Positions 50,825 through 59,366 of a stretch of 64,000 nucleotides of DNA are shown here, in pieces. The DNA lies in NCBI RefSeq assembly GCF_027667425.1, contig NZ_JAQEGR010000015.1, positions 33,443 to 97,442 on the forward strand, in the 5' to 3' direction. A program made the position numbers and the translations under genes. The first letter of the stretch is position 1; each line of letters begins with the position of its first letter. This stretch comes from Fusicatenibacter saccharivorans (GTDB lineage: Bacteria > Bacillota > Clostridia > Lachnospirales > Lachnospiraceae). The notes beneath the pieces are model-generated. The model saw only the letters and a list, made by a program, of their open reading frames with translations. It searched no databases and was not told the origin of the DNA.

Positions 50825-51869
50825 ATGTAGTTCCCCCTCTTTTTTCTCTTTTCGTATTCCCGATCGTAAGCTGTGCGACGATGGTAAAGACTGCACTCAC
50901 CAGCAGTTCCCCGTAGTAGCCGAGCCCTCTGGAAAGCACCATTGCCGGAAGAAGCAGCGTGCTTCCAAAGACCGGCGGGAAAATTTTCAGGAACAGTGTC
51001 TCGCTGATTCCCATTCCTCCCGGAAGCGGCAGCATGTCAACCGATACGGAAATGACCGCCTGCAGCAGCACAATGGCAATAAAGGAAACGCCTGATAAAT
51101 GGAAGGCGCGGTATACAAACCATGTTGCTGCAAACAAAGCAAACCTCTGTGCAAAGGTAATCGCAAGGACATTGACCAGCACCATTTTGTGGGTGCCAAG
51201 ATACGCTGCCGTATTCTGGTAGACTTCCATGGAAGCTTCCAGTTTTTTCAGGCGGCTTTCTTTTCGTTTCATCAAATGCAGTTTTTCCACGATTTTCAGT
51301 CCCAAAACCAGAATTGTCCGCGCAAGCGCCGGATGAAAAACCAGAATGAGCATGGCTGTGACACAGAAGACATTCAGACCGATTCCCAGATAGAAAACCG
51401 GAAGGATTTCCGTCAGATACCGGTGCAGGAAGCCCTGTCCGAACAGAACAAGCCCAAGTCCCACCACGACCAGCACCGCTTTGTAAGTGATCGTGACGAT
51501 CATCAGAATTACCGTTGATACCGGAAGAGATATTTTCTCCTTTTTCATATAGTAGAGCTGCATCGGCTGGCCGCCGCTTGCGGACGGTGTGATACAGCTG
51601 AAAAAGAATCCGACGGAAGAAAACAGAAAACATGTCCGCCTCTTCACCGGAATCTGGAAGGAATGCATCATGTACCAGATGATGATCGATTCTCCCCAGA
51701 TAAAAAACACGACACAGAACAGTCCCGGCAACAGCCACCGCACATCTGCTCGCCGCATTGCTTCCATCATTGCGCCAAGGTCTTCGCCGTGGAAAACACC
51801 GTATATCGTCAACGCAAAAATCACAACGAGAAAAACAGTATTCACGATCATTTTTTTCTTACTCTGCAC
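50808..51869 (-). CDS. Lysylphosphatidylglycerol synthase TM-region/UPF0104 flippase-like protein
   Basis: A 353-residue polytopic membrane protein of the UPF0104 (LPG_synthase_TM) family, with about eight helices. Signature parts are PSASGGQPMQLYYM, where SxxGGxP is conserved, and LPLPGGMGISETLF near the C-terminus. Members flip or move lipids or lipid-linked sugars across the membrane; some form the membrane half of MprF. The catalytic GNAT half of MprF is absent here. GTG 51869 with AAGGAGG is the start. It overlaps PAP2 by 11 bases and pssA by 17 bases. Context suggests lipid movement coupled to phosphatidylserine or phosphatidylethanolamine synthesis (inference). Confidence 0.88.
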   Translation of the reverse strand: MQSKKKMIVNTVFLVVIFALTIYGVFHGEDLGAMMEAMRRADVRWLLPGLFCVVFFIWGESIIIWYMMHSFQIPVKRRTCFLFSSVGFFFSCITPSASGGQPMQLYYMKKEKISLPVSTVILMIVTITYKAVLVVVGLGLVLFGQGFLHRYLTEILPVFYLGIGLNVFCVTAMLILVFHPALARTILVLGLKIVEKLHLMKRKESRLKKLEASMEVYQNTAAYLGTHKMVLVNVLAITFAQRFALFAATWFVYRAFHLSGVSFIAIVLLQAVISVSVDMLPLPGGMGISETLFLKIFPPVFGSTLLLPAMVLSRGLGYYGELLVSAVFTIVAQLTIGNTKREKRGGTTYDRVL

Positions 51870-52533
51870 GGCGTTTCCACCTCCTTCGTTCCAATATCAT
51901 GCCATACCATGCACCAAGATGCGTGCGTCCCGCGATCTGCCACGTCACTTCTGCCAGAAGCGCTCCGCCAATCACATCTGCAATCACATGCTGCTTTGTT
52001 GTCAGCGTAGAGACAAACACGGCAAGTGCCGCCCAGAAAGAGAACCGCTGATACCAGCGCGGAATCTCCCGTCTTCCGCGGACTGCGATATAGCAGAACC
52101 AGCTGTTCAGGCAGTGAATCGATGGGAACAAATTGTCCGCCGCATCCATCTGGTAGAGCAAGGCAAGCATCTGATTCCAGAATCCCTGTTCCGGGATCGA
52201 CGGCCTTACGTTCGTTGTCGGCAGCAGCAGATAAAATGCCATACAGACAAGCCGCGCCAGAACATCTGCTGCAAAGAACCGCCAGACAAATTCTTTCTCT
52301 CTGCTTGCGGCAATCAGATAATTTACAATCCAGACCAGATAACAGCCAAAATAAATCACGATCGTCCACGGGATCACCGGGATCTGCTGATCCAGCACCG
52401 TTTCTATATTGTAATGTTTCCACGAACTGGTGAACGGCCGCGTTCCAAAATAAGCGATAAAATTCGCTGTCAGCGTCAGAATTAGCGGCAGGATACCATA
52501 GTATGGAAACTTTCTTCTCTCGTCTCTCTTCAA
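51859..52533 (-). CDS. PAP2 superfamily membrane phosphatase
   Basis: A 224-residue membrane protein with about six helices and the PAP2 active site: PSIHCLNSW (motif with the first His) and TTKQHVIADVIGG (catalytic His and Asp). The KxxxxxxRP motif is poorly preserved, so the exact subgroup is uncertain. Such enzymes dephosphorylate phosphatidic acid, undecaprenyl pyrophosphate, or swap lipid head groups. It starts with TTG 52533 after GGGAGG and overlaps the flippase gene. First of the four-gene lipid cluster. Confidence 0.85.
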   Translation of the reverse strand: MKRDERRKFPYYGILPLILTLTANFIAYFGTRPFTSSWKHYNIETVLDQQIPVIPWTIVIYFGCYLVWIVNYLIAASREKEFVWRFFAADVLARLVCMAFYLLLPTTNVRPSIPEQGFWNQMLALLYQMDAADNLFPSIHCLNSWFCYIAVRGRREIPRWYQRFSFWAALAVFVSTLTTKQHVIADVIGGALLAEVTWQIAGRTHLGAWYGMILERRRWKRRAE

Positions 52534-52678
52534 AATCCGTCCTCCCTTGTCTCAAACACGTATCAGTATACGCAAAAACATTCCCTGACACAACCCAGTT
52601 CCGCTCGTTTTCAGAAACCTTAATAAAATCTTCTGTTTTTCGGCAGGGAAAAAGAAAGATTTAGAAGATTCGCAGAGA

Positions 52679-52732
52679 AAAAAACGACCATATAGGGCTT
52701 CACGGGTGTTCCTATATGGTCGTTTTCTTTCA
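52679..52732. terminator. Terminator downstream of queA
   Basis: AAAACGACCATATAGG pairs with CCTATATGGTCGTTTT around about 14 bases; on the minus strand a T-run follows. Confidence 0.9.
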
Positions 52733-52761
52733 GCATCGTATTTTTGTCATAAACGAATTTT

Positions 52762-53787
52762 TTATTCAATCATCATGGCATCGCCGAAGGAGAAAAAGCG
52801 GTATTTTTCTCTTACAGCCTCTTCATAAGCTGCCATAATATGCTCTTTTCCAGCCAGTGCCGATACCAGCATCACCAGTGTGGACTCCGGCAGATGGAAA
52901 TTGGTGATCAGTCCGTCGATCATCTTGAAGCGGTAACCCGGATAGATAAAGATCTCGGTCCAGCCGCTTCCGGCTTTTAAAATGCCGTCCTCGCCGGTTG
53001 CCGACTCCAGAGTACGGCAGCTCGTTGTTCCGACTGCGATCACACGGCCGCCTGCTGCTTTCGTATCGTTGATCAGTTTTGCCTGATCTTCTTCTACCAC
53101 ATAGAACTCAGAGTGCATGTGATGCTGGGTGACATCCTCCACTTTCACCGGACGGAAGGTGCCAAGGCCGACATGCAGGGTTACATGGGCGATCTTTACA
53201 CCGGCATCCTGTACCTGCTGCAGAAGCTCTTTTGTAAAGTGCAGTCCTGCGGTCGGAGCGGCTGCGCTTCCCTCGTGTTTCGCGTATACCGTCTGGTAGC
53301 GGTTCTTGTCCTGCAGTTTGTGTGTGATATACGGCGGCAGCGGCATCTCGCCAAGCTGGTCGAGGATCTCCTCGAAAATGCCGTCGTAATGGAACTGGAT
53401 CAGACGGTTTCCCTCATCGACAATATCTACAACCTCTCCGGTCAGAATGCCGTCGCCGAAGGAGATCACCGTGCCGACCTTACATTTTTTGCCCGGTTTT
53501 ACGAGGGTCTCCCAGATATCATTTTCTCTTCTTTTTAACAGAAGGATTTCGATTGCTGCATCGGTGCCGACTTTCGAACCGTAGAGACGCGCCGGAATTA
53601 CTTTGGTATCGTTGATCACAAGGCAGTCGCCCGGTTTTAAATATTTCAGAATATCGCGGAAATGACCATGCTCATATTCACCGGTTTCTTTATTCAGATG
53701 CATCAGGCGGGAGGCGCTGCGATCTTCGAGCGGATCCTGCGCAATCAGTTCTTTTGGCAGATCATAGTAAAAATCTGAAGTTTTCAT
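52762..53787 (-). CDS. queA: S-adenosylmethionine:tRNA ribosyltransferase-isomerase
   Basis: A 341-residue QueA, which transfers and isomerises the ribosyl part of AdoMet onto preQ1-modified tRNA to give epoxyqueuosine. Signatures: TSDFYYDLPKELIAQDP at the start, RSASRLMHL, VINDTKVIPARL, EGSAAAPTAGLHFT and NFHLPESTLVMLVSA. ATG 53787 follows TGGAGGA; the preceding open frame is leader. It is transcribed as a single gene, without a neighbouring tgt in this window. Confidence 0.97.
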   Translation of the reverse strand: MKTSDFYYDLPKELIAQDPLEDRSASRLMHLNKETGEYEHGHFRDILKYLKPGDCLVINDTKVIPARLYGSKVGTDAAIEILLLKRRENDIWETLVKPGKKCKVGTVISFGDGILTGEVVDIVDEGNRLIQFHYDGIFEEILDQLGEMPLPPYITHKLQDKNRYQTVYAKHEGSAAAPTAGLHFTKELLQQVQDAGVKIAHVTLHVGLGTFRPVKVEDVTQHHMHSEFYVVEEDQAKLINDTKAAGGRVIAVGTTSCRTLESATGEDGILKAGSGWTEIFIYPGYRFKMIDGLITNFHLPESTLVMLVSALAGKEHIMAAYEEAVREKYRFFSFGDAMMIE

Positions 53788-53940
53788 TGGTTTCCTCCAT
53801 TCTATTGCAAATCGGCACAAAAGGCCGATGTCAGGTAAAATACTGTGCTGCGCCCGTTCTTTCGGGCTCAACGAACCTTATTATACCATTGCATCCGCCT
53901 TCTGACAAGAAATTTAAAAACTCATTTCCTGGATTTTCAC

Positions 53941-56900
53941 TTATTCAATAACCGCCATGCTTCCTACGCGGTCGCCGCTTCTGCTTTTCATTACGACAAT
54001 CTTTCTCTCAATTCGCTCTTTCAGTTCCGGCACATGGGAGATAATTCCAACCATACAGTTTCCACCGGCCAGTCCCTCCAGTGCTTTCACAGCCTGATTC
54101 AGGGATTCCTCGTCAAGAGAGCCAAACCCCTCGTCCACAAACATCGCATCGAGCTGGATTCCGCCTGCGTGCGACTGAATCTCATCGGAAAGGCCAAGGG
54201 CCAGAGAGAGGGAGGCCTGAAATGCTTCGCCGCCGGAGAGGGTACGCACGCTGCGCTCCGTTCCATTATAATGATCAATGACATTCAGATCCAGACCAGT
54301 TTTGACCTTCAGATTTTTTCCTGAGGCTTCCTGACGCTTCAATTCATACTGACCATCACTCATCGTCATGAAACGCAGGTTGGCTTTTCGCAGAATCTGG
54401 TCGAAATACGTCATTTGAACGTACGTTTCCAGTTCGATTTTCAATTTCTGACTCATGCCGCCGCACGCCGTATCCGAAAGCGCCCGCACCCATTTGTATT
54501 CTTCCTCCAATGCCTGCATCTGGTTCTGCTGATTCTGTACATTTTCGTACGTCTTACGGTTTGTATTTGCCGCATGATACTGTTCGTTGTATTTCTGTTC
54601 CAGCTGCTGTTTCTGTTCTGTCAGCTCCGCTATTTTTTCCTGCAGCTCTGTTTCGGAAGGAAGTGTCCGATCTGTCTCCTCATTTTCTTCCAGAGAGCGG
54701 ATCGTCTCTAGTGCCGCGCGCACTTCGGTAAGCCGTTCTTTCACTGTTTCATATGCTTCTTTTGCTTTCTTCTGCGCCTGTTCCAGCTGCTCTTTTTTTG
54801 CACTCCATACGGAAATATTTGTTCGGAGCTGTGTTTCGTCTTTTCCTTCCAGCTTTTCTTTTTTTTCTCCGATCTTTTCCAGCAGCGCTTTTTCCGCCTC
54901 TTTTCCTTTCGCCTCCAGCAGTTCCTTCGCATGGATTGCTTTTTCCCGCTGCTCTGCCCGCTCAGTTTCTGCTGGAATCATCTGTTTCAGAGCTTTCCAT
55001 TCGCTCTGTCTTTCCAGCATTCGTTCCTTATAGAGAATGATTCTGTTCTTTTTCTCTTCCAGACGCTTTTCACAGTAAGCTGCTGCCACAGCAGCTGGCT
55101 GTTCTTCCATGTCCACTTCCTCACAGATCGCTTTTTGTGCGTCTTCCATTTTCTGTTTCAGCTGATCCAGAAGTGTCTGCTTTTCTCCGCCCAGCCGTCC
55201 AAGCTCTGCCTGTTTTTCTGCCATCACCTGTTTCAGTTTTTCCCGCTGCTTCTGTTCCTGCTGCTGACGTTTCTCATATGCCGCATATTCTTCCCGTCGT
55301 GTTTTCTGACGCTTTTCTTCTGCCGCAAGCTGCTTTTCTGTTTCATCCGCAGCCTGTGCAAACTGCTCTTCCGAAAGCTGTGTCAGACGTTCCTGCTCTT
55401 TTTTGCATTCCTGATCTGCTGTTTCTGCCGGAGCAGCGGTTCCCCGGGCAATCCGCTGCGTCAGCTCTTCCCTTGCCGTTTCAGCCTGTCTTTTACAGTT
55501 TCCTGCCGCTTCGCTTAATGCCGCAGTCACTTCGTTCTGCTTCTGCAGTTTTTCTTTTTGCTGATCCAGTGTTTCTTTATCCGGCACATGTTCCGCCTTT
55601 CTCGCCAGCACTGGATGATGCACGGATCCGCAGACCGGACATGGGATTCCCTCTGTCAGATTTTCTGCCAGGATTCCCGCCTGCGCATCCAGAAACAGCT
55701 GTTCCAGTTCCTGACACGTTTCCCGCACATCATTTCTGATTTCCAGACTTTTTCGATACGCTTCCTGCTTTTCTTTCCATTCCTTCTGCGCTGCCGTCCA
55801 TTTTCGCAGCAGCTGCGAAAATTCGGTCCGCGCCCGGCGATATTCTTCCTCCGCAAATGCAGCATCCTGTCTTTCTTTCAGAAATACCGTCGTTGCTTCC
55901 ATCCGGGATGCCAGCTCGGTGTCCTGCTGTGTCAGGCCTTCCAGTTCTGCTGCCAGAAGCCCCGTCTTCTTCTCGGACTCCTGAACTTTTTCGCGGCATC
56001 CCCGGATTGCCATGATCTGCTCCTGCGCCCGCGTTTCGTTCTGCTGTACCCTCGCCAAAACCGCATCCACGCCGGAAAGATCTTCTTCCCGTTTTCTTTT
56101 CTCAAGCAGCTGCGCTTTTGCCTGTTCCTGCTCTGCTTTCAGTCTGTCCTTCTCTTCCGCTGCCGTCTGCAGTTCTTTCTGCTTTTCCAAAAGCTCTGCC
56201 TGTTCCTGCTTCATCTTCTTCAGCAGTTCCAGGCTTTCCTGTTCTGCGCGGATCTGCTCCTCCAGTTCTTTGCAGATGGAAGCCTCCCGTTCTGCCCGTT
56301 CGCTTTTCTGCTGTTTTTCCGCTTCCTCTGGAACCAGTCCCGCCAGTTTCTTTTCCTTCTGTGCTTTTTCCTCCCGCCGCTTCTGGCTCTCTTTTACCTT
56401 GCCGAGCAGCTGGGTTTTCTGCTCCATCTCTGTTTCCACCGCTTTCCGCTCCTGCTCAAGATCCGAAAGTCTTTTCTGATCCATCTCGATGCAACGTGCC
56501 AGCAGTTCCATCCCCCGCATCACCTGACCGTCGAAATTTGCCTTTTTCAACTGCGCAAATTCCTCTTTGAACACCGCATCCTCCGGGCAGACGATATTGT
56601 CGAGATACTGGAGAATACTCCTCCGCTTTTCACTATACGTATTGCTTCGCTCTTTCGCGGCATCCCGCAGACGATTCTGCAGCTCCTGATAAATTTCCGT
56701 ATGAAACATTTTCCGGAAAATTTCACTTCGATCTGCCGTTTCTGCCAGGAGAAGTTTCTGGAAATCCCCCTGCGCGATCATGGCAATCTGTCGAAACTGC
56801 TTCTGATCCAGTCCGAGAAGTTCCGTTACAGTTTTTGTCACTTCCGTACTTTTCGTCACCGGCTGTCTCCCATCCGGAAAAATCAGTTCTGCATTTGCTC

Positions 56901-57234
56901 TTTCTCTCGTCATTCCCTGACCGCGCTCCTTCGGCCGATCATACTCCGGATTCCGCTTTACCATATAATCTTTTCCCTGATGCGCAAAGGTAAGCTCCAC
57001 AAAAGTGCGCACTTCCGGCGCGGCATACTTGCTGCGGAACATCTCCCCCGTCCGGATTTCACCGCTTGCCTCGCCGTAGAGCGCAAAGGTAATCGCATCA
57101 AAAATTGTTGTTTTTCCTGCACCGGTATCACCTGTAATCAGATACAGGCCGCCGCTGCCCAGTTTTGTAAAATCCAGTTCTGTCCGGTCCGCATATGGTC
57201 CGAATGCACTGATAATCAATTTCTTTGGCTTCAT
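53941..57234 (-). CDS. sbcC: Exonuclease SbcCD ATPase subunit (SMC family)
   Basis: A 1097-residue Rad50-like ATPase. Walker A is in TGDTGAGKTTIF near residue 35, and the signature/Walker B pair is at the end (RTLSGGEAFQASLSLALG and LDAMFVDEGFGSLDEE). Two long charged coiled coils flank the zinc hook CPVC (Cys532 and Cys535). With SbcD it opens hairpins and processes DNA ends. The ATG overlaps the sbcD stop (ATGA) with AGGGGG upstream. Coiled-coil composition explains many long shadow frames on the opposite strand. Confidence 0.97.
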   Translation of the reverse strand: MKPKKLIISAFGPYADRTELDFTKLGSGGLYLITGDTGAGKTTIFDAITFALYGEASGEIRTGEMFRSKYAAPEVRTFVELTFAHQGKDYMVKRNPEYDRPKERGQGMTRERANAELIFPDGRQPVTKSTEVTKTVTELLGLDQKQFRQIAMIAQGDFQKLLLAETADRSEIFRKMFHTEIYQELQNRLRDAAKERSNTYSEKRRSILQYLDNIVCPEDAVFKEEFAQLKKANFDGQVMRGMELLARCIEMDQKRLSDLEQERKAVETEMEQKTQLLGKVKESQKRREEKAQKEKKLAGLVPEEAEKQQKSERAEREASICKELEEQIRAEQESLELLKKMKQEQAELLEKQKELQTAAEEKDRLKAEQEQAKAQLLEKRKREEDLSGVDAVLARVQQNETRAQEQIMAIRGCREKVQESEKKTGLLAAELEGLTQQDTELASRMEATTVFLKERQDAAFAEEEYRRARTEFSQLLRKWTAAQKEWKEKQEAYRKSLEIRNDVRETCQELEQLFLDAQAGILAENLTEGIPCPVCGSVHHPVLARKAEHVPDKETLDQQKEKLQKQNEVTAALSEAAGNCKRQAETAREELTQRIARGTAAPAETADQECKKEQERLTQLSEEQFAQAADETEKQLAAEEKRQKTRREEYAAYEKRQQQEQKQREKLKQVMAEKQAELGRLGGEKQTLLDQLKQKMEDAQKAICEEVDMEEQPAAVAAAYCEKRLEEKKNRIILYKERMLERQSEWKALKQMIPAETERAEQREKAIHAKELLEAKGKEAEKALLEKIGEKKEKLEGKDETQLRTNISVWSAKKEQLEQAQKKAKEAYETVKERLTEVRAALETIRSLEENEETDRTLPSETELQEKIAELTEQKQQLEQKYNEQYHAANTNRKTYENVQNQQNQMQALEEEYKWVRALSDTACGGMSQKLKIELETYVQMTYFDQILRKANLRFMTMSDGQYELKRQEASGKNLKVKTGLDLNVIDHYNGTERSVRTLSGGEAFQASLSLALGLSDEIQSHAGGIQLDAMFVDEGFGSLDEESLNQAVKALEGLAGGNCMVGIISHVPELKERIERKIVVMKSRSGDRVGSMAVIE

Positions 57235-58364
57235 CTTTTTATCCCCCTAAGCAATGCTTTCACAAATGCTTTCTGCTGTTCCGTCATGCTCTGGTTATTC
57301 TGCAGTTCATAAAATTCCTGAAACAGCTCCAGTTCCGATTTTTCCTCGATACGTTCCGCCGCCGTTACCTCCGCATTGGAACGCGTTCTTTTATTGTCAT
57401 ATTCCAAACGCATCAAATTGGGATAAATCGTCCGAAGCTTCGCCATGCCGTCCGGAACATCCTCCTCATCCGTCAGGGTTACCATCAGATAATCCGTACG
57501 GTCGCTGTTTTCATAGAACGTTTTTGCTGTCACTTCCAGATACGTTCCACGGATTTTTCGAAGATCGTGGAGCGGTTTCAATGGAATCGTGCGAAGTTCG
57601 ACAGTTCCTTTTTCTTTCAGCTCTACAATGGTAATCGACTTCTCCTGTCCAGCCTCGGAAAACGAATATTTGAGTGGTGAACCACAGTAGCGCACGGTCT
57701 CGCGGCCAACCTTCTGCGGACTATGGATATGGCCGAGCGCCACGTAATCAAACGCATCAAAAAGCTCCACCGGAATCTGATCCACATCACCTACCTGCAG
57801 TTCCTCTGCCTCGCACCGCAGCGCGCCTGTCACAAACTGATGCGCTAAAAGGATATTCCGCTCTCCTGGATCTATTTGGGTCTGCTCCAGTGCCGCCCTC
57901 ACGCCATCTGCCGTGGACTGAATCTCCTCCGCGCGTTCCGGCAGGGCATGGCGTACGGTTGACGGGCGCAGAAACGGAAGAAGATGAATCCACACCGTTC
58001 CATATGCATCCTGTAACGCGAACTTTTCTATTCTTCCATCATATACCTTCGACAAATAGATTCCGCTCTTCCCCATCAGATTCGACCCAAATGCCAGCCG
58101 CTCCGCCGAGTCATGATTGCCGCTGATGATAAAAACCGGAACTTCCTGCTCCGAAAGGCTGGTTAAAAAGGCATCCAACACCTGCACTGCCTCCGCCGTT
58201 GGAATCGTCCGGTCATATACATCTCCGGAAATCAGAACTCCATCCGGTTTTTCCCGCATAACCGCCTGCAGGATCTGTGTCAACATATATTTCTGGTCCT
58301 CGATCATGGAAAACTCATGCACGCGTTTTCCAATGTGAAGATCCGATAAATGAAACAACTTCAC
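57231..58364 (-). CDS. sbcD: Exonuclease SbcCD nuclease subunit
   Basis: A 377-residue Mre11-type phosphoesterase. The di-metal motifs are DLHIGKRVHE (with the preceding HLSD), SGDVYDRTIP, ISGNHDSAERL and GHIHSPQKVG. The C-terminal cap domain extends beyond residue 270. It starts with GTG 58364 after AAAGGGG. Operon sbcD-sbcC, coupled by a four-base overlap, lies just downstream of two tRNA genes on the same strand and may be transcribed partly from their promoter. Confidence 0.97.
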   Translation of the reverse strand: MKLFHLSDLHIGKRVHEFSMIEDQKYMLTQILQAVMREKPDGVLISGDVYDRTIPTAEAVQVLDAFLTSLSEQEVPVFIISGNHDSAERLAFGSNLMGKSGIYLSKVYDGRIEKFALQDAYGTVWIHLLPFLRPSTVRHALPERAEEIQSTADGVRAALEQTQIDPGERNILLAHQFVTGALRCEAEELQVGDVDQIPVELFDAFDYVALGHIHSPQKVGRETVRYCGSPLKYSFSEAGQEKSITIVELKEKGTVELRTIPLKPLHDLRKIRGTYLEVTAKTFYENSDRTDYLMVTLTDEEDVPDGMAKLRTIYPNLMRLEYDNKRTRSNAEVTAAERIEEKSELELFQEFYELQNNQSMTEQQKAFVKALLRGIKR

Positions 58365-58502
58365 AAAAACTATCCCCTTTCTGCAGCAAAAACTCTGTTT
58401 TTCCTATGTTCTCTGCTCATTATACTATACCCAACCAGAAAAAGAAATCATCCGCCAGGAAAACGAAAAAAAGACTCCTGTTCACACAGGAGCCTCCAAC
58501 CA

Positions 58503-58576
58503 TAGCGAGAGGGGGATTCGAACCCTCGACACCGCGGGTATGAACCGCGTGCTCTAGCCAACTGAGCTATCTCGCC
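58503..58576 (-). tRNA. tRNA-Met (CAU), elongator type
   Basis: A 74-base cloverleaf. The anticodon stem CGCGG/CCGCG encloses TTCATAC, anticodon CAT. The T-arm has GTTCGAATC. The first acceptor pair is G-U. The anticodon stem lacks the three G-C pairs of initiator tRNA, so elongator Met is preferred; a lysidine-modified Ile tRNA cannot be strictly excluded. CCA is not encoded. Confidence 0.93.
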
Positions 58577-58597
58577 ATATGTAATTTTTGATAAATA

Positions 58598-58670
58598 TGG
58601 GACCTATAGGGCTCGAACCTATGACCCTCTGCTTGTAAGGCAGATGCTCTCCCAGCTGAGCTAAGATCCC
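58598..58670 (-). tRNA. tRNA-Val (UAC)
   Basis: A 73-base cloverleaf. Anticodon stem CTGC/GCAG around CTTACAA, anticodon TAC. Acceptor GGGATCT/AGGTCCC, D-arm with AGCTCAGCTGGGAGAGC, T-arm GGTTCGAGCC. CCA is not encoded. First gene of a Val-Met tRNA pair. Confidence 0.96.
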
Positions 58671-58715
58671 ATATCCTGTTTTTCATCAGCGCTTATGTCC
58701 CGCTGACATTTATAG

Positions 58716-58744
58716 ATTTTAGCACTGTTCTTTTAATTTGTCAA
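58716..58744 (-). promoter_or_regulatory. Promoter of the tRNA pair
   Basis: On the minus strand perfect TTGACA, 17 bases, TAAAAT, about 45 bases before tRNA-Val. Confidence 0.8.
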
Positions 58745-58825
58745 CGGTAATTTTTAAAATTTTTCAAATTTTTTCTTTTATTCCTACAATAGCGTCGATT
58801 ATGGTACGAACATGCCCAATTCAGG

Positions 58826-58862
58826 AAAAAGGCTGCCTGCTTTCTCAGCAGACAGCCTTCTT
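58826..58862 (-). terminator. Terminator of the small XRE gene at 58873
   Basis: AAGGCTG and CTGC pair with GCAG and CAGCCTT across one mismatch, followed on the minus strand by TTTTTCC. Confidence 0.8.
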
Positions 58863-58872
58863 CTCATCCATG

Positions 58873-59124
58873 TCAAACTTCCACGATCTCCCGCACACAC
58901 AGATCATCTACCGTCGTATGTAAGATCTCGGCAAGTGCAAACAGATTTTCAATGTTCGGCATCTTTTTTCCTTTCTCCCAGTTCCAGACACTCTGAACCC
59001 CGGCGAGCCCCATCTTCTTCTGAATGTCCGGTCGGTTCATCCCCAATCTTTCACGCCGGCTACGGATATTTTCGCCCGTTTTCTTCATGTTCAAGTTTGC
59101 ATAGATCTGTTCCGATTCTTTCAT
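58873..59124 (-). CDS. XRE-family helix-turn-helix regulator
   Basis: An 83-residue DNA-binding protein. The XRE domain covers TGENIRSRRERLGMNRPDIQ, KKMGLAGVQSVWNWEKGKKM and PNIENLFALAEILHTTVDDL. The QSVWNWE recognition helix belongs to the XRE subgroup that ends in W-x-W-E-x-G-K. ATG 59124 after AGGGAGGG is the start; an in-frame ATG at 59160 has no ribosome site. Lies at the left end of the accessory region, following a larger XRE-type gene with a similar domain. Confidence 0.88.
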   Translation of the reverse strand: MKESEQIYANLNMKKTGENIRSRRERLGMNRPDIQKKMGLAGVQSVWNWEKGKKMPNIENLFALAEILHTTVDDLCVREIVEV

Positions 59125-59366
59125 ATCTTTGCCCTCCCTAATTTCTTTTCTTATACCCATATTTTACACTCCGGGTTAAAATCATAAAAGGTCAGGACAG
59201 AAAAAATTTTCGTTCAGGTTAGACCCCCTTCTTTTTTCCTTTTACCCCTTTTTATATACTGTTTCAGGTACTTTTTTATCATTTTAGATTATATGTGTTT
59301 TTGGTCTCCCCAACTTTTGCTTTCTTTTCTGGACACATATTTTTTCGGGTTAAATTTTTAAAAATG

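Noticed and set aside
55558..57312. A 584-codon, Phe/Leu-rich plus-strand frame opposite sbcC
   Set aside because: It mirrors the Glu/Lys/Gln-rich coiled coils of SbcC; composition is an artefact of the reverse strand.
58503..58670. tRNA genes as an integration site for the accessory region
   Set aside because: The accessory genes lie on the 5' side of the tRNA pair, while integrases use tRNA 3' ends; no integrase and no repeated tRNA 3' fragment was seen.
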